Of a stretch of DNA of 49,009 nucleotides, positions 25,478 to 33,443 are shown piece after piece. A model generated the notes under the pieces. That model was not told the DNA's origin, ran no database searches, and saw nothing but the letters and a program-made list of their open reading frames with translations. The position numbers and the translations under genes were made by a program. The stretch spans positions 1 through 49,009 of the forward strand of contig JAEUVZ010000042.1 of assembly GCA_016786665.1 (NCBI GenBank), in the 5' to 3' direction. Source of the stretch: Flavipsychrobacter sp. Lineage in GTDB: Bacteria > Bacteroidota > Bacteroidia > Chitinophagales > Chitinophagaceae. How positions within the stretch are numbered: the first letter of the stretch is position 1; each line of letters opens with the position of its first letter.

Positions 25478-25501
25478 ACGTAAATATTATTTTAACTGAA
25501 A

Positions 25502-26239
25502 TTATTGTTTCGTGAAGCGCTTGGTGCCTACTACCTGGCCTTTATTATCGGAGAGGCGGATGAAGTACACACCGTTAGGCAGCTTGGAAATATCCATCTT
25601 AGCGCTGTTACCATTCACTTTGTAAACAATCATCGCTTTACCGATAACGTTGTACACGGCAATGCTCTTAATGTTATCGTAGTCGTCGAAAACAACGTTC
25701 AGGTCATCGCTGGCCGGGTTAGGATACAGCGATATTTCCTGCGGCGCACTCTTACGAACGGAAGAAGTAGATACCGGGTATTTGGTTACCATGAACGTTA
25801 CGTTCTTGTTGTAAGCAGACATGGAATCCTTCATGTTGATAGTAACGTAGTGTGTACCATTAGCACCATTCGGGATATTAACTGTCAGCTTGAAAAGCCC
25901 TGTCTGGCCCACAGCGTAGGCATCTGACATGTATACGTTACCCCCCAGCAGGTAGCCCAGGAAGTTAGTGTAGCAATTATAGTTATCACATACACTTACA
26001 TTGCTGTCAGCAGACCATGAAGGCACGGTACTGAAATCAGTAGCGGTAACAGACCACTTTACATATATCGGGTTGCCGCCTTGCGGTACAGTAATATCGT
26101 TGTGAATATCCAGCGGACCGGTAGTATTGTACGTTGTCCACACAGTATCGTGCGCCGTAGTAAACGTTTGCGCATCCACTTTGGTGGTGTTGGCAAACAG
26201 GGCGGTAAGTGTCACTAATCCTAGTAATAATCTTTTCAT
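25502..26239 (-). CDS. T9SS type A sorting domain-containing secreted protein
   Basis: A 245-residue protein with a signal peptide (MKRLLLGLVTLTALFANTTKVDA, then Q). A single beta-rich domain (about 25-160) contains a cysteine pair in the CDNYNCYTNF segment and is not recognised further. The C-terminal domain (about 170-245) is the type A sorting signal of the type IX system: ISLYPNPASDDLNVVF, SIAVYNVIGKAMI, ISKLPNGVYFIRL and a KRFTKQ end. The protein should be exported across the outer membrane and the sorting domain removed. The start at 26239 is chosen over 26278 because it begins the signal peptide. It is monocistronic with its own terminator. Confidence 0.88.
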   Translation of the reverse strand: MKRLLLGLVTLTALFANTTKVDAQTFTTAHDTVWTTYNTTGPLDIHNDITVPQGGNPIYVKWSVTATDFSTVPSWSADSNVSVCDNYNCYTNFLGYLLGGNVYMSDAYAVGQTGLFKLTVNIPNGANGTHYVTINMKDSMSAYNKNVTFMVTKYPVSTSSVRKSAPQEISLYPNPASDDLNVVFDDYDNIKSIAVYNVIGKAMIVYKVNGNSAKMDISKLPNGVYFIRLSDNKGQVVGTKRFTKQ

Positions 26240-26403
26240 TGTCGATTCCACATTTATAAACCTAATGCAATGTATCATTTTTTTTTAATCCCTCCAAATA
26301 ACCGGCAACCTATAAGCTTGTTAAAATTTTGCTATATAGCTGGCGCGTTTTGAAATTTCGTACATTGCTTTATCATCCTAATTTAAACAAGGATTGTGCC
26401 ATT

Positions 26404-28083
26404 ATGTTACGAGGACGGGGAAAGAAATTCAGGAGTTTTGGGGCCGGGGTTATGGTTACAGCCGCTGCCGTGCTGTTTATACAGGCTACCGGGGTGGATT
26501 CTTACTTTGAAGTATCTAAAAACCTGGATATATATGCCACTATTTTCCGGGAGCTGAATACCTATTATGTAGACCCGATAGAGCCGGGAAAAATGGTAAA
26601 AACCAGCGTAGACGGCATGCTGGAAGAGCTGGACCCTTACACCAACTACATAACCGAGTCGGACATGGAGGATTACCAGTTCCAGACGACGGGGAAATAT
26701 GGGGGCATAGGCGCCAATATGCGTAATAAGGACGGGGAAATATACATAGGAGACGTATATGAGAACAGCCCGGCCCAGAAAGCTGGCCTACACCCGGGCG
26801 ACGGCGTTATTTCCATTGACAATCAAATAGTTAAAGGAAAAACCATTGATGACCTGAGCCTGCTGCTGAAGGGCTCGCCGGGCAGCAAAGTGACCATAAA
26901 AGTAAAAGACATCTTTAATGGGGCAGTTACCGATAAAATAGTGACCCGCGGCGAGATAGAACTTTCCAGCGTGCCCTACGCCAGCCTGGTAGGCGGCGGC
27001 GACGTGGCTTTCGTGAAGCTCACCCAGTTCACCCCGGCCTGCAGCCGCCTGGTGCGCAAGGCCCTGGACAGCCTGAAAGGGGTACAGCCCCGCCTGAAAG
27101 GAGTGGTGCTGGACCTGCGGAACAACCCCGGAGGCCTGCTGGATGAAGCAGTGAATGTCTGCAACCTCTTCCTGGAGAAGGGAGAACTGGTGGTGAGCAC
27201 CAAAGGCAAAGTGAAAGAGTGGGACAAAGACTTTAAAACCACGGCAGCGGCCTGGGATGCCAAGATACCCGTAACCGTACTGATAAACAGCTCGTCCGCT
27301 TCAGCCTCGGAGATAGTGGCCGGCACGCTGCAAGACCTGGACCGCGGCATAGTAATAGGCGAACGCTCGTATGGTAAAGGACTGGTGCAAACCACCCGCA
27401 ACCTGGGCTACAATGCCAAACTGAAACTGACCACCGCCAAATATTACACACCGAGCGGACGATGCATACAGGCCATAGACTACAGCAACCGCAACCCCGA
27501 TGGCAGCGTGGGAGTAATACCCGACTCGCTGAAGCAACGGTTTAAAACCCGGGGTGGACGGGAAGTGCTGAGCGGTGGCGGCGTAGAACCGGACATAGCG
27601 ATAAAGGAAGAGCACATCAGCAAACTGGCCATTATGCTGTACACCAAAAACTACTTCTTCGACTATGCCAGCGAATATGCCCGCAAGCACCAGCAAAATC
27701 CAAAACTGGATAGCTTCAGCCTGAGCAGCGCCGACTTTAACGACTTCGCGAAATGGCTGGATAACAAAGACTACTCGTACAAGACAGAAACCGAAGAAGC
27801 GCTGGACTCACTGATAGCCATCGCCAGGCGCGAAAAATACCATGACGGGGCGAAAGCAGAACTGACCAGCCTGCAGCAAAAGCTATCGCACGACAAGAAA
27901 CAGGACCTGATGAAGCACCAGAAGGAAATAAAAGACCTGCTGGAGAATGAAATCATTTCCCGCTACTACTTCCTGAGGGGGCGCATAGCGCAAAGCCTGA
28001 AAGACGATGACGACCTGAGGAAAGCCCTGGAAGTAATTGCCGATAACAACAAATACCAGGCATTGCTGAAAACAAAACGATAA
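26404..28083 (+). CDS. C-terminal processing peptidase, S41 family (CtpA-like)
   Basis: A 559-residue protein. A basic N-terminus is followed by one hydrophobic segment (about 14-30), an uncleaved anchor or signal. A PDZ domain lies at about 97-175 (KYGGIGANM ... AGLHPGDGVISID), then the S41 catalytic core with VVLDLRNNPGGLL, Ser300 in SSASASEIVAGT and Lys325 in RSYGKGLVQT. The Ser/Lys spacing of 25 matches the family. The C-terminal part (about 430-559) is a helical, charged extension. It cleaves periplasmic proteins near their C-termini. The ATG at 26404 is preferred over 26329, whose 25 extra residues do not fit the family. A terminator follows at 28107. Confidence 0.92.
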   Translation: MLRGRGKKFRSFGAGVMVTAAAVLFIQATGVDSYFEVSKNLDIYATIFRELNTYYVDPIEPGKMVKTSVDGMLEELDPYTNYITESDMEDYQFQTTGKYGGIGANMRNKDGEIYIGDVYENSPAQKAGLHPGDGVISIDNQIVKGKTIDDLSLLLKGSPGSKVTIKVKDIFNGAVTDKIVTRGEIELSSVPYASLVGGGDVAFVKLTQFTPACSRLVRKALDSLKGVQPRLKGVVLDLRNNPGGLLDEAVNVCNLFLEKGELVVSTKGKVKEWDKDFKTTAAAWDAKIPVTVLINSSSASASEIVAGTLQDLDRGIVIGERSYGKGLVQTTRNLGYNAKLKLTTAKYYTPSGRCIQAIDYSNRNPDGSVGVIPDSLKQRFKTRGGREVLSGGGVEPDIAIKEEHISKLAIMLYTKNYFFDYASEYARKHQQNPKLDSFSLSSADFNDFAKWLDNKDYSYKTETEEALDSLIAIARREKYHDGAKAELTSLQQKLSHDKKQDLMKHQKEIKDLLENEIISRYYFLRGRIAQSLKDDDDLRKALEVIADNNKYQALLKTKR

Positions 28084-28106
28084 CTACCTGCTCCGCGTGA
28101 GCATAG

Positions 28107-28145
28107 AACAGTCCCGCCCTGCGAACGGCGGGACTGTTTGTTTTT
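28107..28145 (+). terminator. rho-independent terminator of the S41 peptidase gene
   Basis: A perfect 12-bp stem (28107-28118 with 28127-28138) with an 8-base loop is followed by TGTTTTT. Confidence 0.9.
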
Positions 28146-28252
28146 AAACAAGCCGCTGGCCGCAATGGCACAAAGCAGCGCGTGAAAGCGACAGTTTGTC
28201 ATTAAAAAACGGAACGGTATGCTACTTGTTCAGGCAGGGGGTACGCTACCTC

Positions 28253-29335
28253 ATGCACAAGGCACTAACTGAAGGACACCAGGTGCAGCTAACGCTGAAG
28301 ACCATAAACCCACAGGAGTTTATGGCACTGGCCCTGAATGCCTGCCGCCAACTGGGCTGGCGCATAGCGGAAATAACGGAAGAAAGCGCGCTGCTGTACA
28401 CCAACGGCTCGGCGGTGTCTTACGAAGAAGAGATACGCGTAGAACTGGCCGATACAACCGCAGTAGTACGGAGCCGCTCGGTAAGCGAATACCTCTACGA
28501 CCAACAGCAAAACATTAATAACATACTTGCGTTCCGCAATGCGCTGAATATACTGCACAGCAACTACCTGCAGCAAAAGCAGGGCGCACAGAAAAAAAAC
28601 ACCCCTACTATTTCGCCTTTTCATATGCAGACAGGATGGGGCGCGCTGTTCCCGTCGCGGCGGCATATTATTTCGCCGGTGCTGATATACCTCAATGTAC
28701 TGGTGCTGCTGGTAATGGCCCTGGCGGGCATTTCGCCCATAGACCCGAAGGCGCGGGAGCTGATTACCTGGGGTGGCAACTTTCAGCCCCTGATACTGGA
28801 AGGGCAGTACTGGCGGCTGTTTACCTATATGTTCCTGCACGGCGGGCTGGGGCACCTGGCCGGCAACGTGTTCGCCATACTTTATATAGGGCTGCACCTG
28901 GAGCCCTTCCTGGGGCGACGGCGCTACCTGTCGGCTTACCTCCTCACCGGCATAGTGGCAGGCGTTACCAGCATGGTGGTACACGACCACTCGGTAGGGG
29001 TAGGCGCATCGGGGGCTATATTCGGGCTGTATGGGGTCTTCCTCTCGCTACTGGTATCGAATGTAATAAAGGGTGCCGTGCGCCAGACGCTGCTGCGCAG
29101 CCTGCTGTTCTTTGTAGTATACAGCCTGATGAGGGGTATACAGGGCAATACCGATAATGCCGCCCATATAGGGGGGCTGCTCAGCGGCATGGCCATAGGA
29201 GCCGTGTATATAACAGGACTGAAAAACGGAGCGAATGCCCGGCAACAATGGAAGACCGTCACTTACCTAACGACAATCACCCTTGCGATGGCGGGGGCGG
29301 TTATCTATTACCTGGAAATAATGAAAGGCGCTTAG
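28253..29335 (+). CDS. rhomboid-family intramembrane serine protease
   Basis: A 360-residue protein. The first 120 residues form a soluble domain (INPQEFMALALNACRQLGWRI ...). From about 138 on there are six to seven membrane segments. The rhomboid signatures are HGGLGHLAGN (196-205), GASGAIFGLYG with the nucleophile Ser253, and NAAHIGGLLSG with the catalytic His305. It cleaves transmembrane helices in the inner membrane; substrates are unknown. An in-frame TTG at 28196 would add 19 residues, but the ATG at 28253 is the natural start. It is preceded by the S41 terminator, so it is transcribed separately, and it converges with the nucleoid-associated protein gene, 10 bases apart. Confidence 0.9.
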   Translation: MHKALTEGHQVQLTLKTINPQEFMALALNACRQLGWRIAEITEESALLYTNGSAVSYEEEIRVELADTTAVVRSRSVSEYLYDQQQNINNILAFRNALNILHSNYLQQKQGAQKKNTPTISPFHMQTGWGALFPSRRHIISPVLIYLNVLVLLVMALAGISPIDPKARELITWGGNFQPLILEGQYWRLFTYMFLHGGLGHLAGNVFAILYIGLHLEPFLGRRRYLSAYLLTGIVAGVTSMVVHDHSVGVGASGAIFGLYGVFLSLLVSNVIKGAVRQTLLRSLLFFVVYSLMRGIQGNTDNAAHIGGLLSGMAIGAVYITGLKNGANARQQWKTVTYLTTITLAMAGAVIYYLEIMKGA

Positions 29336-29345
29336 GGCAACCAGG

Positions 29346-30383
29346 CTACAGTTCCTGGTCAAAGTAAATCTTGTAATAGTTTTTCCCTACGGCGCTGTCG
29401 TATCCTTTTTCTATCAGGTCGGTATTGCCGTGTATGTACACGTGGAAGTTCTTGTCCAGTTTCAGCACACTTTTGTACACCCGCGCCTGCTTCTTTAGCG
29501 CCTGCGTGGAAATGGAAAAGTTATCTTCCAGGTCTATGGCGTTCTCTTCGGCATAGCTCTGCTCAAAGTTTCGGTACGACTTTATCATTCCTCCATCGCC
29601 AAACACTTCCTTCTCAAAGTGTTTCTTATCGAATTCAGCATTGGAACGAAAATACTCCAGGGAGCGGTTGAGGTAGTCTACCTGGTCTTTCCGGTTCACC
29701 TCATACTCCTGCGGTATCTGCTTTTCTATAAACTGGCGGGCCACCGTCATTACCTGGTTGGTATTGTAGTATGCGGTAGCCTGGGGCACTATGCTGAGGA
29801 AACTCTCGGTCCAGAACACGGCCTCTTCTCCCCTGTTGGTGTCGAATATCAATACATCAAATCCCTCCTCGGCGTTAGAAGATATTACCAGGGCGCCCTT
29901 GTCCATTTTGGTCAGCTCCACCCCTTCGCGCATGTTCATTGCAAAATCATTGGCAACATCCAGGTCCAGGAAGCGGCTTTTGCTTTCGGTTTTATAGATG
30001 CCTATGGCGTCGTGGGGCTTATTGTTTATGATGCAGTTACTGAAATAGCATACATACAGCTCGCCCGACTTTATCTTGGGATGGGTGGAATGTTCGTAGA
30101 GGTGATTGGCCACCTGCACGGTTCCTTTGTGAAAAGGTACTTCCTCGGTCATCATCTCCAGGCAATAGTTAAATACCTCGTTGTACTGCAAGGACGAGGG
30201 GTGGTGAAAGGCATACTTTTCCTGCTCGGTATTGAACCGGCTGAGAAAGGCCTCGGCCATATCCTTACATTCCTTTTCCGACAGTGACAGGGGCTTGCGT
30301 GAGGTTTTTAACTCCTGGCCGGTGCCCTTATTGCCTACTGCATGCACGGAAACTTTTTCCAGCACGGCATTGCTTAAATCCAT
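29346..30383 (-). CDS. nucleoid-associated protein, NdpA/YejK family
   Basis: A 345-residue protein matching the 37-kDa nucleoid-associated family in length and layout: an N-terminal segment starting MDLSNAVLEKVSVHAVGNK, a FSRF-like region, a central NCIINNKPHDAIGIYKTE stretch, an AEEGFDVLIFDTNRGEEAVFW block and a late FHVYIHG segment. It is expected to bind DNA or associate with the nucleoid in the cytoplasm; the biochemical role is poorly defined. It lies 27 bases downstream of a small secreted-protein gene on the same strand. There is no signal peptide. Confidence 0.82.
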   Translation of the reverse strand: MDLSNAVLEKVSVHAVGNKGTGQELKTSRKPLSLSEKECKDMAEAFLSRFNTEQEKYAFHHPSSLQYNEVFNYCLEMMTEEVPFHKGTVQVANHLYEHSTHPKIKSGELYVCYFSNCIINNKPHDAIGIYKTESKSRFLDLDVANDFAMNMREGVELTKMDKGALVISSNAEEGFDVLIFDTNRGEEAVFWTESFLSIVPQATAYYNTNQVMTVARQFIEKQIPQEYEVNRKDQVDYLNRSLEYFRSNAEFDKKHFEKEVFGDGGMIKSYRNFEQSYAEENAIDLEDNFSISTQALKKQARVYKSVLKLDKNFHVYIHGNTDLIEKGYDSAVGKNYYKIYFDQEL

Positions 30384-30410
30384 AGTGGCTAAATGGTTGA
30401 TGAGGTAATA

Positions 30411-30944
30411 CTAGAATTTTTTACCGGCCTGCTGGCGCATCTTCTCCTCGCGGGCGAGGTCGCGGTCGGTGAGCTTTTCGTCGTAGCCCTTTATGTAAAT
30501 GTTGCATACAGCCACGTATTTACCGCCAATGTTCTTCGCACCGATGCTTATATGCTTCAGGCCTATATCCCACGAGGATATAACCCGCGTGTTGCCCTCT
30601 GCAATAGAGCCGGGCTCGCTCACCAGCGTGAGGCTCCTGGCGCGGCCATATTTTGTAGAAATCACATCGTAGAGTGTCAGCAGCTTTTTCTCTATCACGC
30701 TGAAGTTTTCCAGCGCTTCCGCTTCACTCTGCATATCGAGCGATATAAGCTCCTGGCCGTTGTGAAAAGCGGGCAGCAGGGCATACTCATCGTTGATAAT
30801 GCGGATGCGGCTTTCGCTCACGTTCTGGTCGTAGTCGCTTTTCAGCATGCCGGCGCGGATGTTGCCGTAGAAAAGGGAATCAACGATCTGGGCTTTGCCC
30901 TCCACAGCCGCCAGCAGGCAGAAAAATAGTATGATGGTTCTCAT
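30411..30944 (-). CDS. small secreted protein of unknown function
   Basis: A 177-residue protein with a signal peptide (about 1-19, MRTIILFFCLLAAVEGKAQ). The mature part is acidic to neutral, contains an EYALLPAFHNGQ segment, a KYGRARSLTLVSEPGS segment and a basic charged tail (REEKMRQQAGKKF). I do not recognise the family. It stands upstream of the nucleoid-associated gene with a 27-base gap, so both may share a message, but one is envelope-targeted and the other cytoplasmic. Confidence 0.7.
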   Translation of the reverse strand: MRTIILFFCLLAAVEGKAQIVDSLFYGNIRAGMLKSDYDQNVSESRIRIINDEYALLPAFHNGQELISLDMQSEAEALENFSVIEKKLLTLYDVISTKYGRARSLTLVSEPGSIAEGNTRVISSWDIGLKHISIGAKNIGGKYVAVCNIYIKGYDEKLTDRDLAREEKMRQQAGKKF

Positions 30945-31073
30945 ACGGGCAAAAGTAGCGTTCCGGCTGCTATTTACAAATGACCGGGGCGCAACGGGGA
31001 TATTATGTTGATAGACAGCGCCAAACTTATAAACCCAATAATTATATTCTTATCTTTCAGGCGATAATTCCGG

Positions 31074-31775
31074 ATGAAACCTCTACTTCTTACCATCTGC
31101 GCACTTCTGTGCCTGCAACTTACTGCGTATGGACAGGAGGACGACGGGGATTTCTACGAACACGATACCCTGCAGCTGGGCGACTACGACGAAAAATTTA
31201 TAGCCGGAATCCTGGTGGGCGGCAATACCGGGAACCTTCACAACGATTATTTCGGCGGGTACCACAATATAGGATACAGCGCCGGGCTTACGGTATATGT
31301 GCGGCTGGGCAAGCACTTCTGGGTGAACGGGGAGCTGCTCTATGTGCGGAAAGGGTGCACCGGTGTGCGCTCGGCGGAGTCGCTATACTGGGGCACTTAC
31401 TTCGAGAAGTATTACCTGAGGCTGAACTACGCCGAAGTGCCGGTGCTGTTCCACCTCTTTCAGCGAAAGTGGTACCACCTGAGCTTTGGCGCCTCCTATG
31501 CGCGCTACCTGAACTCTACGGAAAACCTCTACACCTCCCCAGACCGGATAAACGTGAACCAGGAACTCTTCTACTTTAATAAAAACAACTTTGACTACAT
31601 ACTGGGCGGCGGCCTGCACCTGAACCAGAAACTCTACCTGAATGTGCGCTTCCAGAGCTCACTGGTGCCGGTACGGAACGCCTACTATGTACACCCCGCC
31701 ACCGGTGCGGGCAATCAATACCTTACCACCTTCTCCCTTCAGTTGATGTACCTGTTTCGCAACATAGCCCGATAA
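31074..31775 (+). CDS. outer-membrane beta-barrel protein (PorT-like)
   Basis: A 233-residue protein with a signal peptide (about 1-20, ending in TAYGQ) and a set of amphipathic strands: KFIAGILVGGNTGN, NIGYSAGLTVYVRLG, FWVNGELLYVRKG, YLRLNYAEVPVLFHL and YHLSFGASYARYL. This order matches the porin-family outer-membrane beta-barrel domain (PorT-like, about 8 strands). No enzyme motif is seen and the function is unknown. A possible promoter variant TATCTTTC lies at 31051-31058. It is followed by the response regulator, 86 bases away, in the same direction. Confidence 0.8.
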   Translation: MKPLLLTICALLCLQLTAYGQEDDGDFYEHDTLQLGDYDEKFIAGILVGGNTGNLHNDYFGGYHNIGYSAGLTVYVRLGKHFWVNGELLYVRKGCTGVRSAESLYWGTYFEKYYLRLNYAEVPVLFHLFQRKWYHLSFGASYARYLNSTENLYTSPDRINVNQELFYFNKNNFDYILGGGLHLNQKLYLNVRFQSSLVPVRNAYYVHPATGAGNQYLTTFSLQLMYLFRNIAR

Positions 31776-31861
31776 ATACAAATACGTAAAATAACATTAT
31801 TGTATTACTGGTGGCATACGTTTTGCTCTATAGCCAATGGAGATAAAGTAAATGACTGACG

Positions 31862-32230
31862 ATGAGAATATTGTGGATAGATGACGAAGCTGATGTGCTC
31901 TACCTGTGCCAGGCAATATTGAGCAAACAAGGACATGAAGTGTACACCCTGCAGGATAGCCTCCGGGTACTGGACACTATATCGGAAACACAACCGGATG
32001 TAATACTGGTAGACCACTGGATGCCGGGAATGACCGGACTGGAACTGACCCGGCAACTGAAGAATAGCCCCTACGCGGCCATACCGGTAATTATGTGTAC
32101 CTCCAACCCCGAAATAAAAGAAGAAGCCGTAAAGGCGGGAGCTGATGTATTTATCACTAAGCCATTCAGTATAGATGAGGTGTCTATGGTGATACAACGG
32201 GCTACGCAACTGAGGCAAAAGGGCAGCTAG
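31862..32230 (+). CDS. single-domain response regulator (CheY-like receiver)
   Basis: A 122-residue receiver domain with no output domain. The acidic pocket is Asp7/Asp8, the phospho-acceptor Asp51 (ILVDHWMPGMTG), the switch Thr80 and Lys100 in TKPF. It would be phosphorylated by a sensor kinase and act by binding a partner. No histidine kinase is encoded nearby. Its TAG stop shares the tetranucleotide CTAG (32227-32230) with the stop of the convergent DUF4421-like gene. Confidence 0.93.
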   Translation: MRILWIDDEADVLYLCQAILSKQGHEVYTLQDSLRVLDTISETQPDVILVDHWMPGMTGLELTRQLKNSPYAAIPVIMCTSNPEIKEEAVKAGADVFITKPFSIDEVSMVIQRATQLRQKGS

Positions 32231-33327
32231 CGAATCACTTCCTCTACGCCGTCTTTTACACTCTCCACTGCATTCAATATTTTCTTTTCCAGCTTACGGT
32301 TCAGCTTAAAACGCTTCGCAACGGTCACCCGGAAGGTGCCCGCTTCAAACTGCTGCCAGGTGGCAGGGTCGGAAATCCCGTTCTTATTAGTGAGGCGTAT
32401 GTATTGTACGCCTGCGTAGTACTCAGGCGAGTTGTAGCCCGCCGCCAGGCGAAGGGTGCCATTGAGCTGGTAGTCGAGGCCGCCCTTCTGCCGGGGAATA
32501 GCCCCGTCTCTCCGGAAAGTATAGTTGAGCCCAGGGCCAGCCGTAAAGGACCCCGTAGCAAAAAAGTGCTTCGCCACTACCAGGGTATAGGCATAGCCGG
32601 CATTGACCGACAGCGAGGTAACATGGCTATGGTCGAAGCCCTCCCGCCAAAACTCTCCCGGGTAACGGATATCGCGGGGTATAATGGCCGAGTCGGCCGA
32701 GGCGCGGAAATGATATACGGCAGCCCCTACAATAAAGGAACCCGCACTCTTCTTCTGGTATTCATTTTGCACAAAGGCCGCCCGGTACGAAAACCTCCTG
32801 TTGTTGAAAATATACTGGGCGTTTACCCCGTAGTTCCGGGTCTTCAGATCTGGCCGGTAAGGGAACGTATCGGTAAGGCGCGGCCGCAGCAGCACATTGC
32901 GCTGCGCCACATACAAGCCATTGTGCGCCTGCACGTACACGTCTACCTGCAGCTTACGGAAGTACAGGAACGACTGGAGGTCGAAGCTGGAAGTACGCCC
33001 GAAACGGCGGTAATCATTATTTACAAAGGGCATTTTGAACCCTATATTGGCTCCTATAAATCGCCAGTTGAAACCGGCGCCCAGGCTTACATGGTCGTTG
33101 GTGTTGTAGGGCAGTTTTTCTCCGTTGCCGTTGCGGCCTATTACATAGCGGGAAAATTTAGTATTGGTAAATAGCCTTACGGTAAGCTTGCGGGTGTGGT
33201 CTTCTATAAACCGCTTATCATTTTTTACATTCAGCCAGGCAAAGGGTGTCTTTACCACCTCTACATCCTGTGCGGAAGCGCAGAAAGCAAACAAGAACAG
33301 CGATATGGGCAAGAAAAGGTATCTCAA
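32227..33327 (-). CDS. DUF4421-like outer-membrane-associated protein
   Basis: A 366-residue protein with a signal peptide (about 1-19, ending in CASAQ). The mature part has many amphipathic beta strands (SLGAGFNWRFIGANIGFKMPF, RFSYRAAFVQNEYQ, SLSVNAGYAYTLVVAKHFFATG), typical of an outer-membrane barrel, and closely follows the DUF4421 pattern (YNTNDHVSLGAG ... NNDYRRFG). The function is unknown. The last 30 residues are helical and basic. The stop overlaps that of the response regulator by 4 bases (CTAG). Confidence 0.75.
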   Translation of the reverse strand: MRYLFLPISLFLFAFCASAQDVEVVKTPFAWLNVKNDKRFIEDHTRKLTVRLFTNTKFSRYVIGRNGNGEKLPYNTNDHVSLGAGFNWRFIGANIGFKMPFVNNDYRRFGRTSSFDLQSFLYFRKLQVDVYVQAHNGLYVAQRNVLLRPRLTDTFPYRPDLKTRNYGVNAQYIFNNRRFSYRAAFVQNEYQKKSAGSFIVGAAVYHFRASADSAIIPRDIRYPGEFWREGFDHSHVTSLSVNAGYAYTLVVAKHFFATGSFTAGPGLNYTFRRDGAIPRQKGGLDYQLNGTLRLAAGYNSPEYYAGVQYIRLTNKNGISDPATWQQFEAGTFRVTVAKRFKLNRKLEKKILNAVESVKDGVEEVIR

Positions 33328-33403
33328 AAATGCAGTTTACAGTAATAGTAATAAAAAGCGTACCAAAAACAGAGGTGGCACAGTTTTTAATTGATTAAAA
33401 AAT

Positions 33404-33420
33404 ATTGATTATCAATCAAT
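33404..33420. promoter_or_regulatory. dyad upstream of the AsmA-like gene, possible operator
   Basis: ATTGATT (33404-33410) and AATCAAT (33414-33420) form a perfect 7-bp dyad with 3 bases between. A further TTGATT half-site lies at 33391-33396. The set is 24 bases before the ATG at 33444. Confidence 0.4.
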
Positions 33421-33443
33421 TTTAACCCGTCAATACTGTATAA

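Noticed and set aside
28196-28252. TTG start for the rhomboid gene
   Set aside because: The ATG at 28253 precedes the recognisable N-terminal domain, and TTG is less likely.
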